Source: a bacterium (GTDB lineage: Bacteria > Pseudomonadota > Alphaproteobacteria > Micavibrionales > UBA2020). From it: a stretch of 64,000 bases of DNA. Every line of letters starts with the position of its first letter. Positions within the stretch are counted from its first letter, which is position 1. The notes beneath the pieces were generated by a model that did not search any database, was not told where the DNA came from, and saw only the letters and a list, made by a program, of their open reading frames with translations. The position numbers were made by a program, and so were the translations under genes. Positions 1 through 8,640 of this stretch are shown here, piece after piece. The stretch spans positions 558,436 through 622,435 of the forward strand of contig JAQSDV010000004.1 in assembly GCA_029945425.1 (NCBI GenBank). The letters run 5' to 3'.

Positions 1-2
1 AG

Positions 3-239
3 ACGCCGCGCGACCTTGCGCCTGCCGAATTCCAGCAGCGCGTGAACCATATCCTGGCCGAGCGCGAGCGCGTGATTGAAATCAAGAAATACGGCCACGC
101 GATGTACGCCAAGCGTCATGCTGCAGAGCAAGAAAGGCTTGCCGAAGAAAAAAAGAAGGAAACAACGCATTCCGTCTTCAGCAGCCGCGGCAAACGCTTC
201 CAGAAACCCTCTTCCCGCGGTTGGAAAAACAGGCGATAA
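3..239 (+). CDS. C-terminal part of a hypothetical charged protein (5' end outside window)
   Basis: The frame is open from the left edge to a TAA at 237-239, and there is no stop upstream of the internal GTG at 42, so this is probably the tail of a longer gene. The visible 78 residues are rich in Lys, Arg and Glu (a likely helix around residues 15-55) and end in a basic Ser/Arg/Trp tail. I recognise no domain. It lies 43 bases before the first ankyrin gene on the same strand and may share its transcript. Confidence 0.5.
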   Translation, partial: TPRDLAPAEFQQRVNHILAERERVIEIKKYGHAMYAKRHAAEQERLAEEKKKETTHSVFSSRGKRFQKPSSRGWKNRR

Positions 240-282
240 TTCCGGCTGTTGAAAACTTCAGCAGTTTTAAGGAAAAGACGCC

Positions 283-1329
283 GTGCCCGAGGGGAATTTC
301 CCCATAGCGCCCCATCCGCGCAATATCAACGCTCCGCGCGATCAGGACGGCAATACCTATTTGCATGAACTGGTGCTGCTGCGCGCGCCCGTTGAAAAAC
401 TGCGCGAGGCGATTCAACTGGGCGCGGATATCAACGCGTTGAACAAACAGAATATGCCGCCGCTGGGCCTTGCGATCCTGAAGGGCGATGCGGGCCAGTT
501 GCGCCAGTTGCTCGACCTTGGCGCGGATATCAATTTCGCGACCGGAAAGATGTCGTTTGCGAACACGCCGCTGGTGTTCAACGCAACATATCTGGCAGCG
601 CATTCCGGCAGCGCCGAGAAGCTGGACATTATATTGAGCAAGGGCGGTGCCGCCTTTATCAATACCCCGGGCATCGAGCCGACCGGCTATGACGACAAAT
701 GGACGGCGCTGCATGCGGCCTTAAGAAAATCACACTATCATATTGTCGATACGCTGCTGGAGGCCGGCGCGTTTGCCTGCGCCGAGGGCGGCGTGAGCCG
801 CGACACGCCGATGATGCTGGCAATCGACAATGATTCGGCGCTCGCCATCGGCAAGCTCCAGCGCGCGGGCGTCTCGCTGGAGGAAAAATCGCTCGCGACC
901 GGCGACACGCCGCTGATCTATGCCGCGCGCCGCGACAAACGCTCTTCCGTTTCCCGCCTTGTGCAGATGGGTGCCGATACCCGCGCAACGAATAACGCCG
1001 GCGAAACCGCGCTGATGTTTACGGCGCATTGGAGCGCCCTGCGCCAGATGAACGAAATTCTGGCGACGCGCGTGAATGTGAATGCGCGCAACGCCAAGCA
1101 GGAAACGGCTGTCATGATTGCGGCTTCGCGCGGCAATGCGGAGGCGTCGGCCGCGCTGATCAAGGCGGGCGCGGATCTGCTGCTGACCGACAGTTTCAAC
1201 AAGACGGCGAGCATCCACGCCGCCAATTCCACCAATTACTCGCTGCGCTGGTCGCTGGAAGAAGCGGAAAAGCTGCAGCTGCAAAAACAGTTCGAGGCTT
1301 CGTACAAGAAATTCAGACCCGGGGGCTAA
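283..1329 (+). CDS. Ankyrin-repeat protein, 348 aa
   Basis: Starts at GTG 283, preceded by an AAGGAAAAG ribosome site at a normal distance. The protein is almost wholly ankyrin repeats (about eight units): recurrent 'LGADIN', 'TPLIYAARR' and 'KAGADLL' signatures run from about residue 20 to 315. No signal peptide or membrane segment is visible, so a cytoplasmic protein, or one exported by a signal-independent route, is expected. Ankyrin repeats bind other proteins; the partner cannot be deduced. The next ankyrin gene begins 3 bases after the stop, so the two are very likely co-transcribed. Confidence 0.9.
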   Translation: MPEGNFPIAPHPRNINAPRDQDGNTYLHELVLLRAPVEKLREAIQLGADINALNKQNMPPLGLAILKGDAGQLRQLLDLGADINFATGKMSFANTPLVFNATYLAAHSGSAEKLDIILSKGGAAFINTPGIEPTGYDDKWTALHAALRKSHYHIVDTLLEAGAFACAEGGVSRDTPMMLAIDNDSALAIGKLQRAGVSLEEKSLATGDTPLIYAARRDKRSSVSRLVQMGADTRATNNAGETALMFTAHWSALRQMNEILATRVNVNARNAKQETAVMIAASRGNAEASAALIKAGADLLLTDSFNKTASIHAANSTNYSLRWSLEEAEKLQLQKQFEASYKKFRPGG

Positions 1330-1332
1330 CGC

Positions 1333-3162
1333 ATGGCGCGTCGCAAGAATTCGCAGCACAAAAAAATCCGCGGTAAAAATCCCGCAAACGATCCTGCGAA
1401 TGATGACGACAACGCGAAGCCGACTCCCGCCGCCGCCGACAGCCCCAAATCTGCTAAAGACGCCTTCAAATACATCCGCGAGCCGGACAAGATCGTCGAC
1501 CCCGCCACGAACCAGACTGTCCTGATCGAGGCAATCCTCGCGCAGGATATCGGCAAGGTGGCAAGCCTGCTGGATGCCGGCGCATCGCCGAACAAGGCGA
1601 CGAAGGACGGCCGCAGCCCGCTGCATCATGCCGTAGCTGTCGGCAACGAACAGATTGCTGTGATGCTGATGGAATTCGGCTGCCAGCTGAACCCGCGCGA
1701 CAAGGAAAAGAAAACCCCGCTGTTCGAGGCGCTGAAAAGCGACACGACGCATAAAATGATTCCCTTCCTGCTGGAAGCGGGCTGCGATGCCGATATCACC
1801 GATGCGGAAGGGCAATTGCCGCTGCATGTCGCGGCGGGCAGTGCCACCGTGCCGACCATCCGCGCGCTGCTGGAATATACCGGCAACCCGAACCGCCCAG
1901 ATAATAAAGGATTCCAGGCGCTGCACCGCGCGGCGGAAAAGAACACCGTCGAAACGGTGCAGGCATTATTGTTCGAACGCGTCGCGATTTTTTCGTCGAA
2001 CAACGAGGGCGACACCGCGTTGCATCTGGCCGCGAACCGCGTTGATTCGACCGCCGTTGCCGATTACCTGCTGAAGACCGAAGGCAGTGGGTTGGTGAAT
2101 GCCGTGAATATCAACGGCCGCTCGCCGCTGCATATCGCCGTCCTGCGCCGCCACGAAAAACTGGCGGTCAAGATGATCGACAAGGGCGCGAATGTGAACC
2201 TGCCCGACAAGCAGGGCGCAACCCCGCTGCATGACGCGGCGGAATCGGACAGCCTGAAACTTGCCAAAATCCTGATCGAATCAGGCGCGGATGTCGCGAA
2301 ATGCGACGCGCAGCAGCGCACCACGCCGCTGATCCTGTCGTTGCGGTCGGGCAGCAAGCGCATGATGACGCTGCTGCTGGAGGCGGGCGCCGATCCGTCG
2401 AAGGCGGATTCGGATGGCGTGACGCCGCTGATGGCGGCGTCGTTCAAGGCGAATGATGACGCGGTCGGGTTGCTGCTGGGCGCGGGCGCGGACGCCCGTA
2501 TGCGCGACAAGCAGGGCCGCAACGTGCTGCAGCATGTATCGGCAGCATTGAAAATCGACACGGTCAAGAAACTGATCGATGGCGGCGCGGAAACCGATGG
2601 CCGCGACAACTGGAAACGCACGCCGCTGATTTCCGCGATCATGGACCACAATATGGTGCTGGCAAAAGAATTGCTGGAGCGCGGCGTAAACGTGAACGCG
2701 GTCGATGACCAGGGCAATTCGCCGCTGCATCTGGCGCTGACACGCCGGAAATTGGAGATCATCGACAAGCTGATCGAAAAAGGCGTCGACCCGGAAGTGA
2801 AGGAACGCTGGAGCCAGCAGACCGCGCTGCATGTCGCCTGCCAGAACGGTCTGGAATCCGAAGTCGCCAAACTGGTGAAGGCGGGCGCGGATGTGAAGGC
2901 GAAGGACCAGTCGGGCCGCACGCCGCTGCATCTGGCGGTGCTGAACAGCTATAGCTCGTCATCCATGGTGCGCACGCTGCTGGCGGGCGGCGCCGATCCC
3001 TTGGCCGAAGACAGCCAGAAATTCACGCCCTATGACATGGCAAGCGGCCTCGACCGCCGCACGGCAACCGACGCGATCAAGCAGCACCTGCAGAAAAAAG
3101 GCCTGAACCCCACACCGAAACGTTACAACGGCTATGGCGGGTATTACGGCGGCGGGATGTAA
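1333..3162 (+). CDS. Ankyrin-repeat protein, 609 aa, about 15 repeats
   Basis: Begins 3 bases after the preceding ankyrin gene. Residues 1-45 are a Lys/Asn/Asp/Ala-rich low-complexity leader, not a signal peptide. From about residue 50 to 590 there are about 15 consecutive 33-residue ankyrin repeats with the 'G-x-TPLHxAA...LLxxGADxN' pattern (for example 'RSPLHIAVLRRHEKLAVKM' near residue 265). The protein ends in a Gly/Tyr-rich tail (GYGGYYGGGM). A long uninterrupted solenoid of this kind suggests a scaffold or effector binding a protein partner; the function is not deducible. The long open frames on the opposite strand (for example 2064-2921) are shadows. Confidence 0.92.
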   Translation: MARRKNSQHKKIRGKNPANDPANDDDNAKPTPAAADSPKSAKDAFKYIREPDKIVDPATNQTVLIEAILAQDIGKVASLLDAGASPNKATKDGRSPLHHAVAVGNEQIAVMLMEFGCQLNPRDKEKKTPLFEALKSDTTHKMIPFLLEAGCDADITDAEGQLPLHVAAGSATVPTIRALLEYTGNPNRPDNKGFQALHRAAEKNTVETVQALLFERVAIFSSNNEGDTALHLAANRVDSTAVADYLLKTEGSGLVNAVNINGRSPLHIAVLRRHEKLAVKMIDKGANVNLPDKQGATPLHDAAESDSLKLAKILIESGADVAKCDAQQRTTPLILSLRSGSKRMMTLLLEAGADPSKADSDGVTPLMAASFKANDDAVGLLLGAGADARMRDKQGRNVLQHVSAALKIDTVKKLIDGGAETDGRDNWKRTPLISAIMDHNMVLAKELLERGVNVNAVDDQGNSPLHLALTRRKLEIIDKLIEKGVDPEVKERWSQQTALHVACQNGLESEVAKLVKAGADVKAKDQSGRTPLHLAVLNSYSSSSMVRTLLAGGADPLAEDSQKFTPYDMASGLDRRTATDAIKQHLQKKGLNPTPKRYNGYGGYYGGGM

Positions 3163-3163
3163 A

Positions 3164-3673
3164 TTACCAGCTGCGACGTGATGGCGGGGCTTGCGGCGGG
3201 ACGGGCGCGGGCACGAGCAGTTCCGAACCCCATTCATACTTATACAGCCCCTTGCGCCCGAAACCGCCGCGATACGTGTGGTCGGCCAGCAGTATGGCGC
3301 GTAGCAGCGGCGTCGGCTGCAGCGTGTCGAGGAAGAAGCGGTGGTCGTATATCATGTACAGGCGGTCGTTGTTTTCGCTGAAGACCACGCGGTCACCCGG
3401 CTTCAGGCTATACCGCAGGTAAGCGGCGGGGCGGATGGCGAAGCTGAGGAGTTCGCCGCGGCCAGCGTTCAGCACCAGCGGCGACCTGTCCATTTTCTTG
3501 ACGCTGGGATGAAATCCCGTGCCGTTATAAACCATGAAATTTTCTTCGGCCTTCGCCGCTGCGATATGCGCGGCACGCAGCTCCGCCATCGTGGGCGCGC
3601 GGTAGGTTTTGACATCAAAGGCCTTCACCAGCGGCTTGAGCGTTTTCAGGGCGGAGGAAGCGAGCGTCATCAT
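3164..3673 (-). CDS. Hypothetical protein, paralogue of the adjacent upstream gene
   Basis: A 169-residue soluble protein on the minus strand that I do not recognise. Its C-terminal half matches the product of 3694-4164: both have 'RLYxxYDxR', then 'LRAxLxxxxxYxGGxGxKG' (about residues 105-150 here). The N-terminus starts MMTLASSALKTLKPL and has no clear signal peptide. It lies 20 bases downstream of its paralogue in the same direction, so the pair looks like a tandem duplication within one transcript. It ends in a Pro/Arg tail and is convergent with the 609-residue ankyrin gene, leaving only 1 base between the stops. Confidence 0.75.
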   Translation of the reverse strand: MMTLASSALKTLKPLVKAFDVKTYRAPTMAELRAAHIAAAKAEENFMVYNGTGFHPSVKKMDRSPLVLNAGRGELLSFAIRPAAYLRYSLKPGDRVVFSENNDRLYMIYDHRFFLDTLQPTPLLRAILLADHTYRGGFGRKGLYKYEWGSELLVPAPVPPQAPPSRRSW

Positions 3674-3693
3674 ATTCTTTCTATATCTTCTTG

Positions 3694-4164
3694 TTACGGC
3701 GTCGCGCCGGTTGCGGGTTTTGGATCGTTGAGCGGGCGCAGATCAAGCTCGCCCTTCTGCTGTCCCTTGAATCCATAGCCGCCTTTATATTCTGCCGCGT
3801 CCGCCAGCACGGCGCGCAGGGCGGGGGCAAGGGCGGGGAAGTTATCGGTTTCGCGGATGTCGTACATCACATACAAACGCTTCACCTTGTCGACGCCCTC
3901 CATCACGATGCGGTCGCCGCCTTCAGGCCGGCGGCTGTTCAGGCGGTCGAGCGTCACGGAAAAAACGGAAGTGGGTTCGCGCCCGACCAATTCCGCCATC
4001 CACCAGAAGCGCGCCGTTTTCGCCGCGGGCGTATCCAGCGTGCCGTCGAAGACGAAAAAGTTTTCGCGTTTTTTCAAACCATCAATGTGCCGCGCCAGTT
4101 TTTCGCTTTGCGTCTCGGCGGCGGCCGGGGTGAAAAGTCCGGTGAGGGCTTTCAGTGTTTGCAT
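3694..4164 (-). CDS. Hypothetical protein, first of a tandem paralogous pair
   Basis: A 156-residue product, no family recognised. It shares with the next gene downstream (3164-3673) the central 'GDRxV' plus 'RLYVMYDIR' segment (about residues 83-103) and a C-terminal 'AEYKGGYGFKGQQ' block (about 127-140). Both proteins begin with a short helical 'LKALT/LKPLV' stretch and contain a 'FMVYNGT / FFVFDGT' strand, which suggests one alpha/beta domain. Charge and lack of membrane segments suggest a cytoplasmic location. Its position between ankyrin genes hints at a shared role, but nothing in the sequence shows it. Confidence 0.75.
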   Translation of the reverse strand: MQTLKALTGLFTPAAAETQSEKLARHIDGLKKRENFFVFDGTLDTPAAKTARFWWMAELVGREPTSVFSVTLDRLNSRRPEGGDRIVMEGVDKVKRLYVMYDIRETDNFPALAPALRAVLADAAEYKGGYGFKGQQKGELDLRPLNDPKPATGATP

Positions 4165-4527
4165 GCAGTCATCTCCATCGGACAGGCGGGCGAATCATTC
4201 CCGCGATATCGGTTGAAGGCTGTTTTGCATGCCGCAATATCTGTGGTTGGTACGCGAGAAACGGGTTGCCTATGAAACAAAACCGCGTGCCGGATGATTG
4301 CGCATCTGGGGAATAACATAATATGGAAAGAGATTCCTGTCAAAACATGCTCTTGCCCGACCCGAAATCCCTCTCGCGCCGCAGCAAAATAGACCAAGGG
4401 AAACAATTGGTTAGCCTTATGTGAATTTGCCGCATTTATAATGACAGGGAATTGACCCTCGCCCCCTATTCTGTCAAGAATCTATACATCGATTTTTTCC
4501 GGGATACCGTTAACGGAGCCTTGAACC
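4165..4527. other. 363-base intergenic region with a possible promoter
   Basis: Divergent region between the minus-strand paralogue pair and the plus-strand 57-aa/785-aa ankyrin operon. It holds a perfect TATAAT at 4437-4442 directed to the right, with only a poor -35 match at the usual distance. I see no open frame with a ribosome site, no strong hairpin and no terminator. Confidence 0.4.
4437..4442 (+). promoter_or_regulatory. Possible -10 element for the 57-aa/785-aa ankyrin operon
   Basis: Perfect TATAAT about 86 bases before the ATG at 4528 in a locally AT-rich stretch. No convincing -35 is seen 16-18 bases upstream, so this is a weak call. Confidence 0.3.
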
Positions 4528-4701
4528 ATGGCGCCCAAATCGCTGACCGATGCCTTTCCGCGCATGAGCCTTGTTGAAAAACAGGGTCGCGCGTTGCGTA
4601 GCCTGGTCGGCATGATGCCGGGGCTGCTGGCCGCGATGGAACCGCCCGCAAAAGATTCCGTCCCCTTCCTTCCACCCGCCCCTGACAGCGAGGTCCAATG
4701 A
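4528..4701 (+). CDS. Small 57-aa protein translationally coupled to an ankyrin gene
   Basis: ATG at 4528 follows a GGAG site (4515-4518). The frame encodes 57 residues and stops in a TGA whose A lies inside the overlapping ATGA at 4698-4701, which is also the start of the 785-residue ankyrin gene. The peptide has a basic N-terminal half, a hydrophobic 'LVGMMPGLLAAM' stretch (about residues 29-40) and a Pro-rich end. It could be a leader or chaperone-like partner that couples translation of the ankyrin protein. No family is recognised. A good ribosome site and the overlap support a real gene. Confidence 0.6.
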   Translation: MAPKSLTDAFPRMSLVEKQGRALRSLVGMMPGLLAAMEPPAKDSVPFLPPAPDSEVQ

Positions 4702-7055
4702 TGCCCCCCATGCGTGGATTCAATTCCGACTTCAACGGCAAATCGCGCAAGGACGGCTCCGGCGTCAATGCGCCACTGGATGCCAAAGGCACGACCGCGC
4801 TGCATGTCGCGGTTGAAAAAAACGACCGCGCGACGGTTGAAAAACTTTCCCGCGTCGGCGCGAACCCCAACCAGCCGGACAAGGAAGGCCAGACGCCGCT
4901 GTTCACCGCTATCACCGCGCGCAATATCGACATGGTGCGCGTGCTGGTCGACAAGGGCGCATCGTTCGACGCGCGCGACGACAAGAAACGAAACGCGCTC
5001 GACTGGGCGATTGAAAAAGAATGCCCCGTTGAATTTATCGCCGCCCTGCGCGGCTTCGGCGCTGATCCCGCCTCGCCCGCAATCGACAGCCGCCGCACCG
5101 CGATGCATCTGGCGGCGGAAAAAAACCGCCCCGACCTGATCGAATATCTCCATACCGCGGGCCTGTCGCTGAACCAGCAGGATTCAAGCGGCGCAACGCC
5201 GCTGCATGTCGCGGTATCGAACAAGAAACCCGAAGCCTTGCAAAAGCTGATCGAGTTGAAGGCGGACGCGAATATCCGCAACAGCCAGATCGAAACACCG
5301 CTGCACCTTGCGGCATCGCAGGGCAATGCGGAAGCGGCCGATGCGCTGCTGACGCTGCCGGAAGTGCGCCGTGGCATCAACGATCACCGCACCTATTCCA
5401 AGGGCTGGACGCCGCTGATGTCGGCGGTTGCCGCGAATAACGGCGCGATCATCGAAAAAATCGTCGCGGTCGGCGGGAACGTCAACCAGACCGACAATGA
5501 AAACCGCAACAGCCTGTTCATCGCGGTCGAAAACGGCCATGTGGAGGCGGCGAAGCTGCTGCTGAGCCTTGGCGCGGATTGCAAAAAAGGACCCGAAAGC
5601 ACCTATAACAAATCATCCATGGTGCATTGGATCAACGACAAGAATTATCCCGAGATGCTGCTGCTGCTGTATAACGGCGGTTTCGACCTAAACGCAAAAG
5701 ACGGCTCCGGCCAGACCGCGCTCAACAAGGCGGCGGATCACCAGAGCAAGGACAAGATCAAGCACCTGCTGGCGCTTGGCGCAGACCCGAACGTCGCGAA
5801 TGACTACGGCCGCCGCCCGCTGGATACGATCATCGAGCATTACAGCTTTTCCTACAACGACCACGCCGAAATCATCGGGCAACTGGTGAGCCACGGCGCG
5901 GATGTGAACCTGTCGCCGCTGCCGACCGTGCAGCAATCGCCGCTGCATGTGGCGGCGCGCAACGGCAACGTAAATGTGATGAAGCTGCTGGTCGCGCATA
6001 ACGCGAATATCAACCAGCCGACGCGGGGCGCAGACGCCATGACGCCCTTTATGATGGCGGCAGAATCAGGCAAGCATCTGGCGGCGCAGTTTTTGCAGGA
6101 ACAGGGCGCGAATGTTTTCAAGAAAGACAATTGGGGCCGCACGGCCCTGATGTTCGCGGGCCGCGGCGGCGACGAAAAGACGCTTGAATCGCTGCTGACC
6201 ATTCCCGGCATCGCGGAAACGATCAACGAACAGGACAGCCGTGGCCGCAGCGCGATGCACCACGCGTTCCGCAAATACCATTCCGATTTCGGCATTGAGC
6301 TGATTAAACGCGGCGCCGATGTCACGCTGCGGGATTTCAACGGCCAGACGCCGCTGCATCAGGCAATCGAAACCAATTACATGTCCGATTGGCTGGACAA
6401 GGTGAAGGATGCGCTGGGCGACAAGGCGAACTGGAACCTGACCGCAAAAGACGGCGACACGCTGCTGCACGCCGCCGCCCGCCATACGCAAGCGCCCGTG
6501 ATGGAAAAGCTGCTGGATTTCGGCGCGGATGTGATGATCGCCGGCCGCAACGGCCAATACCCCCTCCACGCCGCCATCATGGCGGATAGCGAAGCGATCG
6601 CGGAGCGTCTGGTGAAGGCGATGAAGGACGGCAACCATTCGCTGAATGATGCCAAGGACGCCGCAGGCTGGACGCCGCTGCATTATGCCGCAACGCGCGA
6701 CAATTCTGCCTTTACCCGCGTGATCGTCGAGGCTGGCGCGGATGTTAACGCGCCCGCAACCGGCGGCGAAACCCCGCTGCATATCGCGGCGCGCACCGGA
6801 AAACTCGGCGCGCTGCAAACGCTGCTGGCACATGGCGCGGATATGTCGCTGCAAAACGAAAAGGGCCAGACGCCGCTCGATATCGCGGTCGAATTCCGTC
6901 GCAGCGAATTCATCCAGACGCTGATGATGGCAGCCGCGCAAAAGGCGGCAGCAGAGGCGCAAGCTGCGGATGCCAAAACCGCCGCCGCAAATGAAAACAC
7001 TCCGCCCGCCGATACGGGCGCGAAACCTGCAACGCCGAAAGCACCGATACCCTAA
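4698..7055 (+). CDS. Large ankyrin-repeat protein, 785 aa, about 20 repeats
   Basis: Starts at ATG 4698, overlapping the stop of the 57-aa gene (ATGA), which implies translational coupling. Repeats run from about residue 30 to 740 with many canonical 'TALHVAVE', 'TPLHLAASQGN' and 'TPLHYAATRDN' units; some outer repeats carry insertions around residues 375-400 and 545-580. The last 45 residues are Ala/Lys-rich low complexity ending TPKAPIP. There is no signal peptide. The start codon of the downstream secreted protein overlaps its stop (TAATG at 7053-7057), so at least three genes form one operon. It probably acts as a protein-binding scaffold or effector; the target is unknown. Confidence 0.92.
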   Translation: MMPPMRGFNSDFNGKSRKDGSGVNAPLDAKGTTALHVAVEKNDRATVEKLSRVGANPNQPDKEGQTPLFTAITARNIDMVRVLVDKGASFDARDDKKRNALDWAIEKECPVEFIAALRGFGADPASPAIDSRRTAMHLAAEKNRPDLIEYLHTAGLSLNQQDSSGATPLHVAVSNKKPEALQKLIELKADANIRNSQIETPLHLAASQGNAEAADALLTLPEVRRGINDHRTYSKGWTPLMSAVAANNGAIIEKIVAVGGNVNQTDNENRNSLFIAVENGHVEAAKLLLSLGADCKKGPESTYNKSSMVHWINDKNYPEMLLLLYNGGFDLNAKDGSGQTALNKAADHQSKDKIKHLLALGADPNVANDYGRRPLDTIIEHYSFSYNDHAEIIGQLVSHGADVNLSPLPTVQQSPLHVAARNGNVNVMKLLVAHNANINQPTRGADAMTPFMMAAESGKHLAAQFLQEQGANVFKKDNWGRTALMFAGRGGDEKTLESLLTIPGIAETINEQDSRGRSAMHHAFRKYHSDFGIELIKRGADVTLRDFNGQTPLHQAIETNYMSDWLDKVKDALGDKANWNLTAKDGDTLLHAAARHTQAPVMEKLLDFGADVMIAGRNGQYPLHAAIMADSEAIAERLVKAMKDGNHSLNDAKDAAGWTPLHYAATRDNSAFTRVIVEAGADVNAPATGGETPLHIAARTGKLGALQTLLAHGADMSLQNEKGQTPLDIAVEFRRSEFIQTLMMAAAQKAAAEAQAADAKTAAANENTPPADTGAKPATPKAPIP

Positions 7056-7588
7056 TGAAAATTTTCCTGACCGCCGCTGTCGCCCTTCTGCTCGCCACGC
7101 CCGCGTCGGCGCAGGTGCAGTATTTCAGCGCCGGAAAACGCGCGCCCGTCGAGGGGCAGTGGCAGGGCGAAGCGCCCGCGCCGACGGAGGAACAGCCGGC
7201 GGCGGCAACCGAACTCATGTCCGCGCCGCAAACGCGTGTGGTCACATCCTTGCAAAAATGCCTCGACCAGCTGGAGCCGGAAGAACAGGCACTGGTGCGC
7301 GCGAATTACAACAAGCCCTACCAGACCTGCAATTCGATGGTGGCCGCCAAGGCGGGCAAAAAGAAAAAGGCCGCCAGAAAGGCCGCCGAGGAACCGGAAG
7401 CCGAAAACGCCCGCAATTTTGTCCGCGTGCAGGATGAACGCACCGCAGGCGCGCCCGCAGCCGAAGAGGCCGAGGAATATGCGGACGAGCCCGAATCCCC
7501 CCCCCGCCGCAAGAGCAAGAAGAAATCCTGGTTCAAATGGGATCCGGAAATAAAGGCTGATAAATCAAAGGCTAGCTACAACCGCTAA
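7055..7588 (+). CDS. Secreted small basic protein, 177 aa
   Basis: Start ATG 7055 overlaps the ankyrin stop by one base. An evident Sec signal peptide (MKIFLTAAVALLLATPASAQ, predicted cleavage after ASA) directs it to the periplasm or beyond. The mature part has two Cys (in 'KCLDQL' and 'PYQTCNSM', about residues 68 and 92) that could form a disulfide, followed by Lys-rich and Glu/Ala-rich low-complexity stretches and a basic C-terminus. The 'YNKPYQTCNSMV' region resembles 'NNAYQSCKDMM' in the next gene's product, suggesting a common small module. I recognise no family. Confidence 0.8.
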   Translation: MKIFLTAAVALLLATPASAQVQYFSAGKRAPVEGQWQGEAPAPTEEQPAAATELMSAPQTRVVTSLQKCLDQLEPEEQALVRANYNKPYQTCNSMVAAKAGKKKKAARKAAEEPEAENARNFVRVQDERTAGAPAAEEAEEYADEPESPPRRKSKKKSWFKWDPEIKADKSKASYNR

Positions 7589-7700
7589 TACCTTTTTTCA
7601 CGGCCCCTTAATAAAACCCTTATCTTTCAATGATAGAATACTATTATCAATGGAGGCAGCCGGGCCGGGTATGCCGTTTCTTTTGTTTTTGGGGAATGAC

Positions 7701-8378
7701 ATGAAATCCATCCAGCTTATGAGCCTTGTTGTGCTTCTGGCACTTGTACCGGCATCCGCGCAGGCACAGAATTCCGGCCGCAAATACGGCACCTATCAGG
7801 GCGGCGCCGCCAGTTCCAATCCGTCGAATTACGGCAGCGAAAAAGCGGTCCCTGTTACCGCGCCTGCCGTCGCCACAGGCGTGGCAGCACCCGCCGCTGT
7901 GACGCCGGGCACGCCCGTTGCCGCAACCACCCCCGTCAATACACCTGCAGCCGCAGCACCCGTGGCGACGCCTGTCGTGGGCACGCCGCAAACCGTACCG
8001 CCTGTTTTCCAGGATACAACCGGTGCCGGTGCCGCGCCCGCAACCGCCGCCGCCGCAACTCCCGCAGCGCCGCCCGATGCCTGCGCGGGTTATATGTACG
8101 ACAACAACGCCTATCAAAGCTGCAAGGACATGATGCTCAAGATCGAGCGCATGAAGGCGGGCAGTAAAGCGCGAAACGCCAGTTATCAGGCGCAAGCACC
8201 CGCGACCACCCCCGCGCCTGCCGTTGCAGCGCCTGTCGCAGCTGTTCCCGTTGCTGCAGCAACGCCGACCGAACCGGCCACCGCCACGACGCCGGACGCT
8301 GCGACCCCTGCAACCCCTGCGACGGCCCCGATCATGATCATACCGGGCGCCACGAAGCCTGTTACGCCTGTGCAATAG
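7701..8378 (+). CDS. Secreted Pro/Ala/Thr-rich protein, 225 aa
   Basis: An upstream ATG at 7650 is open, but ATG 7701 has a GGGGAA ribosome site and begins directly with a signal peptide (MKSIQLMSLVVLLALVPASA, cleavage near AQA), so 7701 is preferred. Residues 50-110 and 160-215 are low-complexity Ala/Pro/Thr/Val linkers. Between them lies a compact Cys-pair segment with 'CAGYMYDNNAYQSCKDMM' (about residues 131-148), similar to the segment in the neighbouring secreted protein. It is probably a periplasmic or surface protein with flexible linkers. No function is assigned. Confidence 0.8.
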   Translation: MKSIQLMSLVVLLALVPASAQAQNSGRKYGTYQGGAASSNPSNYGSEKAVPVTAPAVATGVAAPAAVTPGTPVAATTPVNTPAAAAPVATPVVGTPQTVPPVFQDTTGAGAAPATAAAATPAAPPDACAGYMYDNNAYQSCKDMMLKIERMKAGSKARNASYQAQAPATTPAPAVAAPVAAVPVAAATPTEPATATTPDAATPATPATAPIMIIPGATKPVTPVQ

Positions 8379-8393
8379 GTTGATTCGCCGGAA

Positions 8394-8505
8394 TTTGCCT
8401 GCAATACCCGCAGTTTTGCCTGTCGCAAACGTCACATTCGCACGCAGCACCTGTCTGTTTTGAAAAAAAGATTTTTCGCGCAAGCCGTTTTGCAGGCGCG
8501 CAAAA
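8394..8505. promoter_or_regulatory. Direct repeats and inverted repeat upstream of the phage-like cassette
   Basis: TTTGCCTG occurs at 8394-8401 and again at 8415-8422, 21 bases apart, i.e. two helical turns. Further on, TTTTGC (8488-8493) and GCAAAA (8500-8505) form an inverted repeat with a 6-base spacer. These lie in the 262-base gap before the first cassette gene and could be operator sites, but no promoter is obvious. Confidence 0.3.
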
Positions 8506-8640
8506 TGCCTGTCCGTCACGCGTTGTCACGAAAAATTACCTTGTAAACTGAGGTCAAAGTTGAGACGATTTAATCAGGCTCAGGAAGTGTGAGCAGGGGA
8601 ATATCCCCCACAAGAATCAAAATAACCCCAGAAAATCAAA

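Noticed and set aside
730..1926. Long minus-strand frame (398 codons) across two ankyrin genes
   Set aside because: Antisense to clear ankyrin repeats, His/Arg/Gln-rich shadow of GC-rich coding, no ribosome site.
4466..5380. Minus-strand frame of 304 codons
   Set aside because: Antisense to the 785-residue ankyrin gene and the 57-residue gene; composition is that of a shadow.
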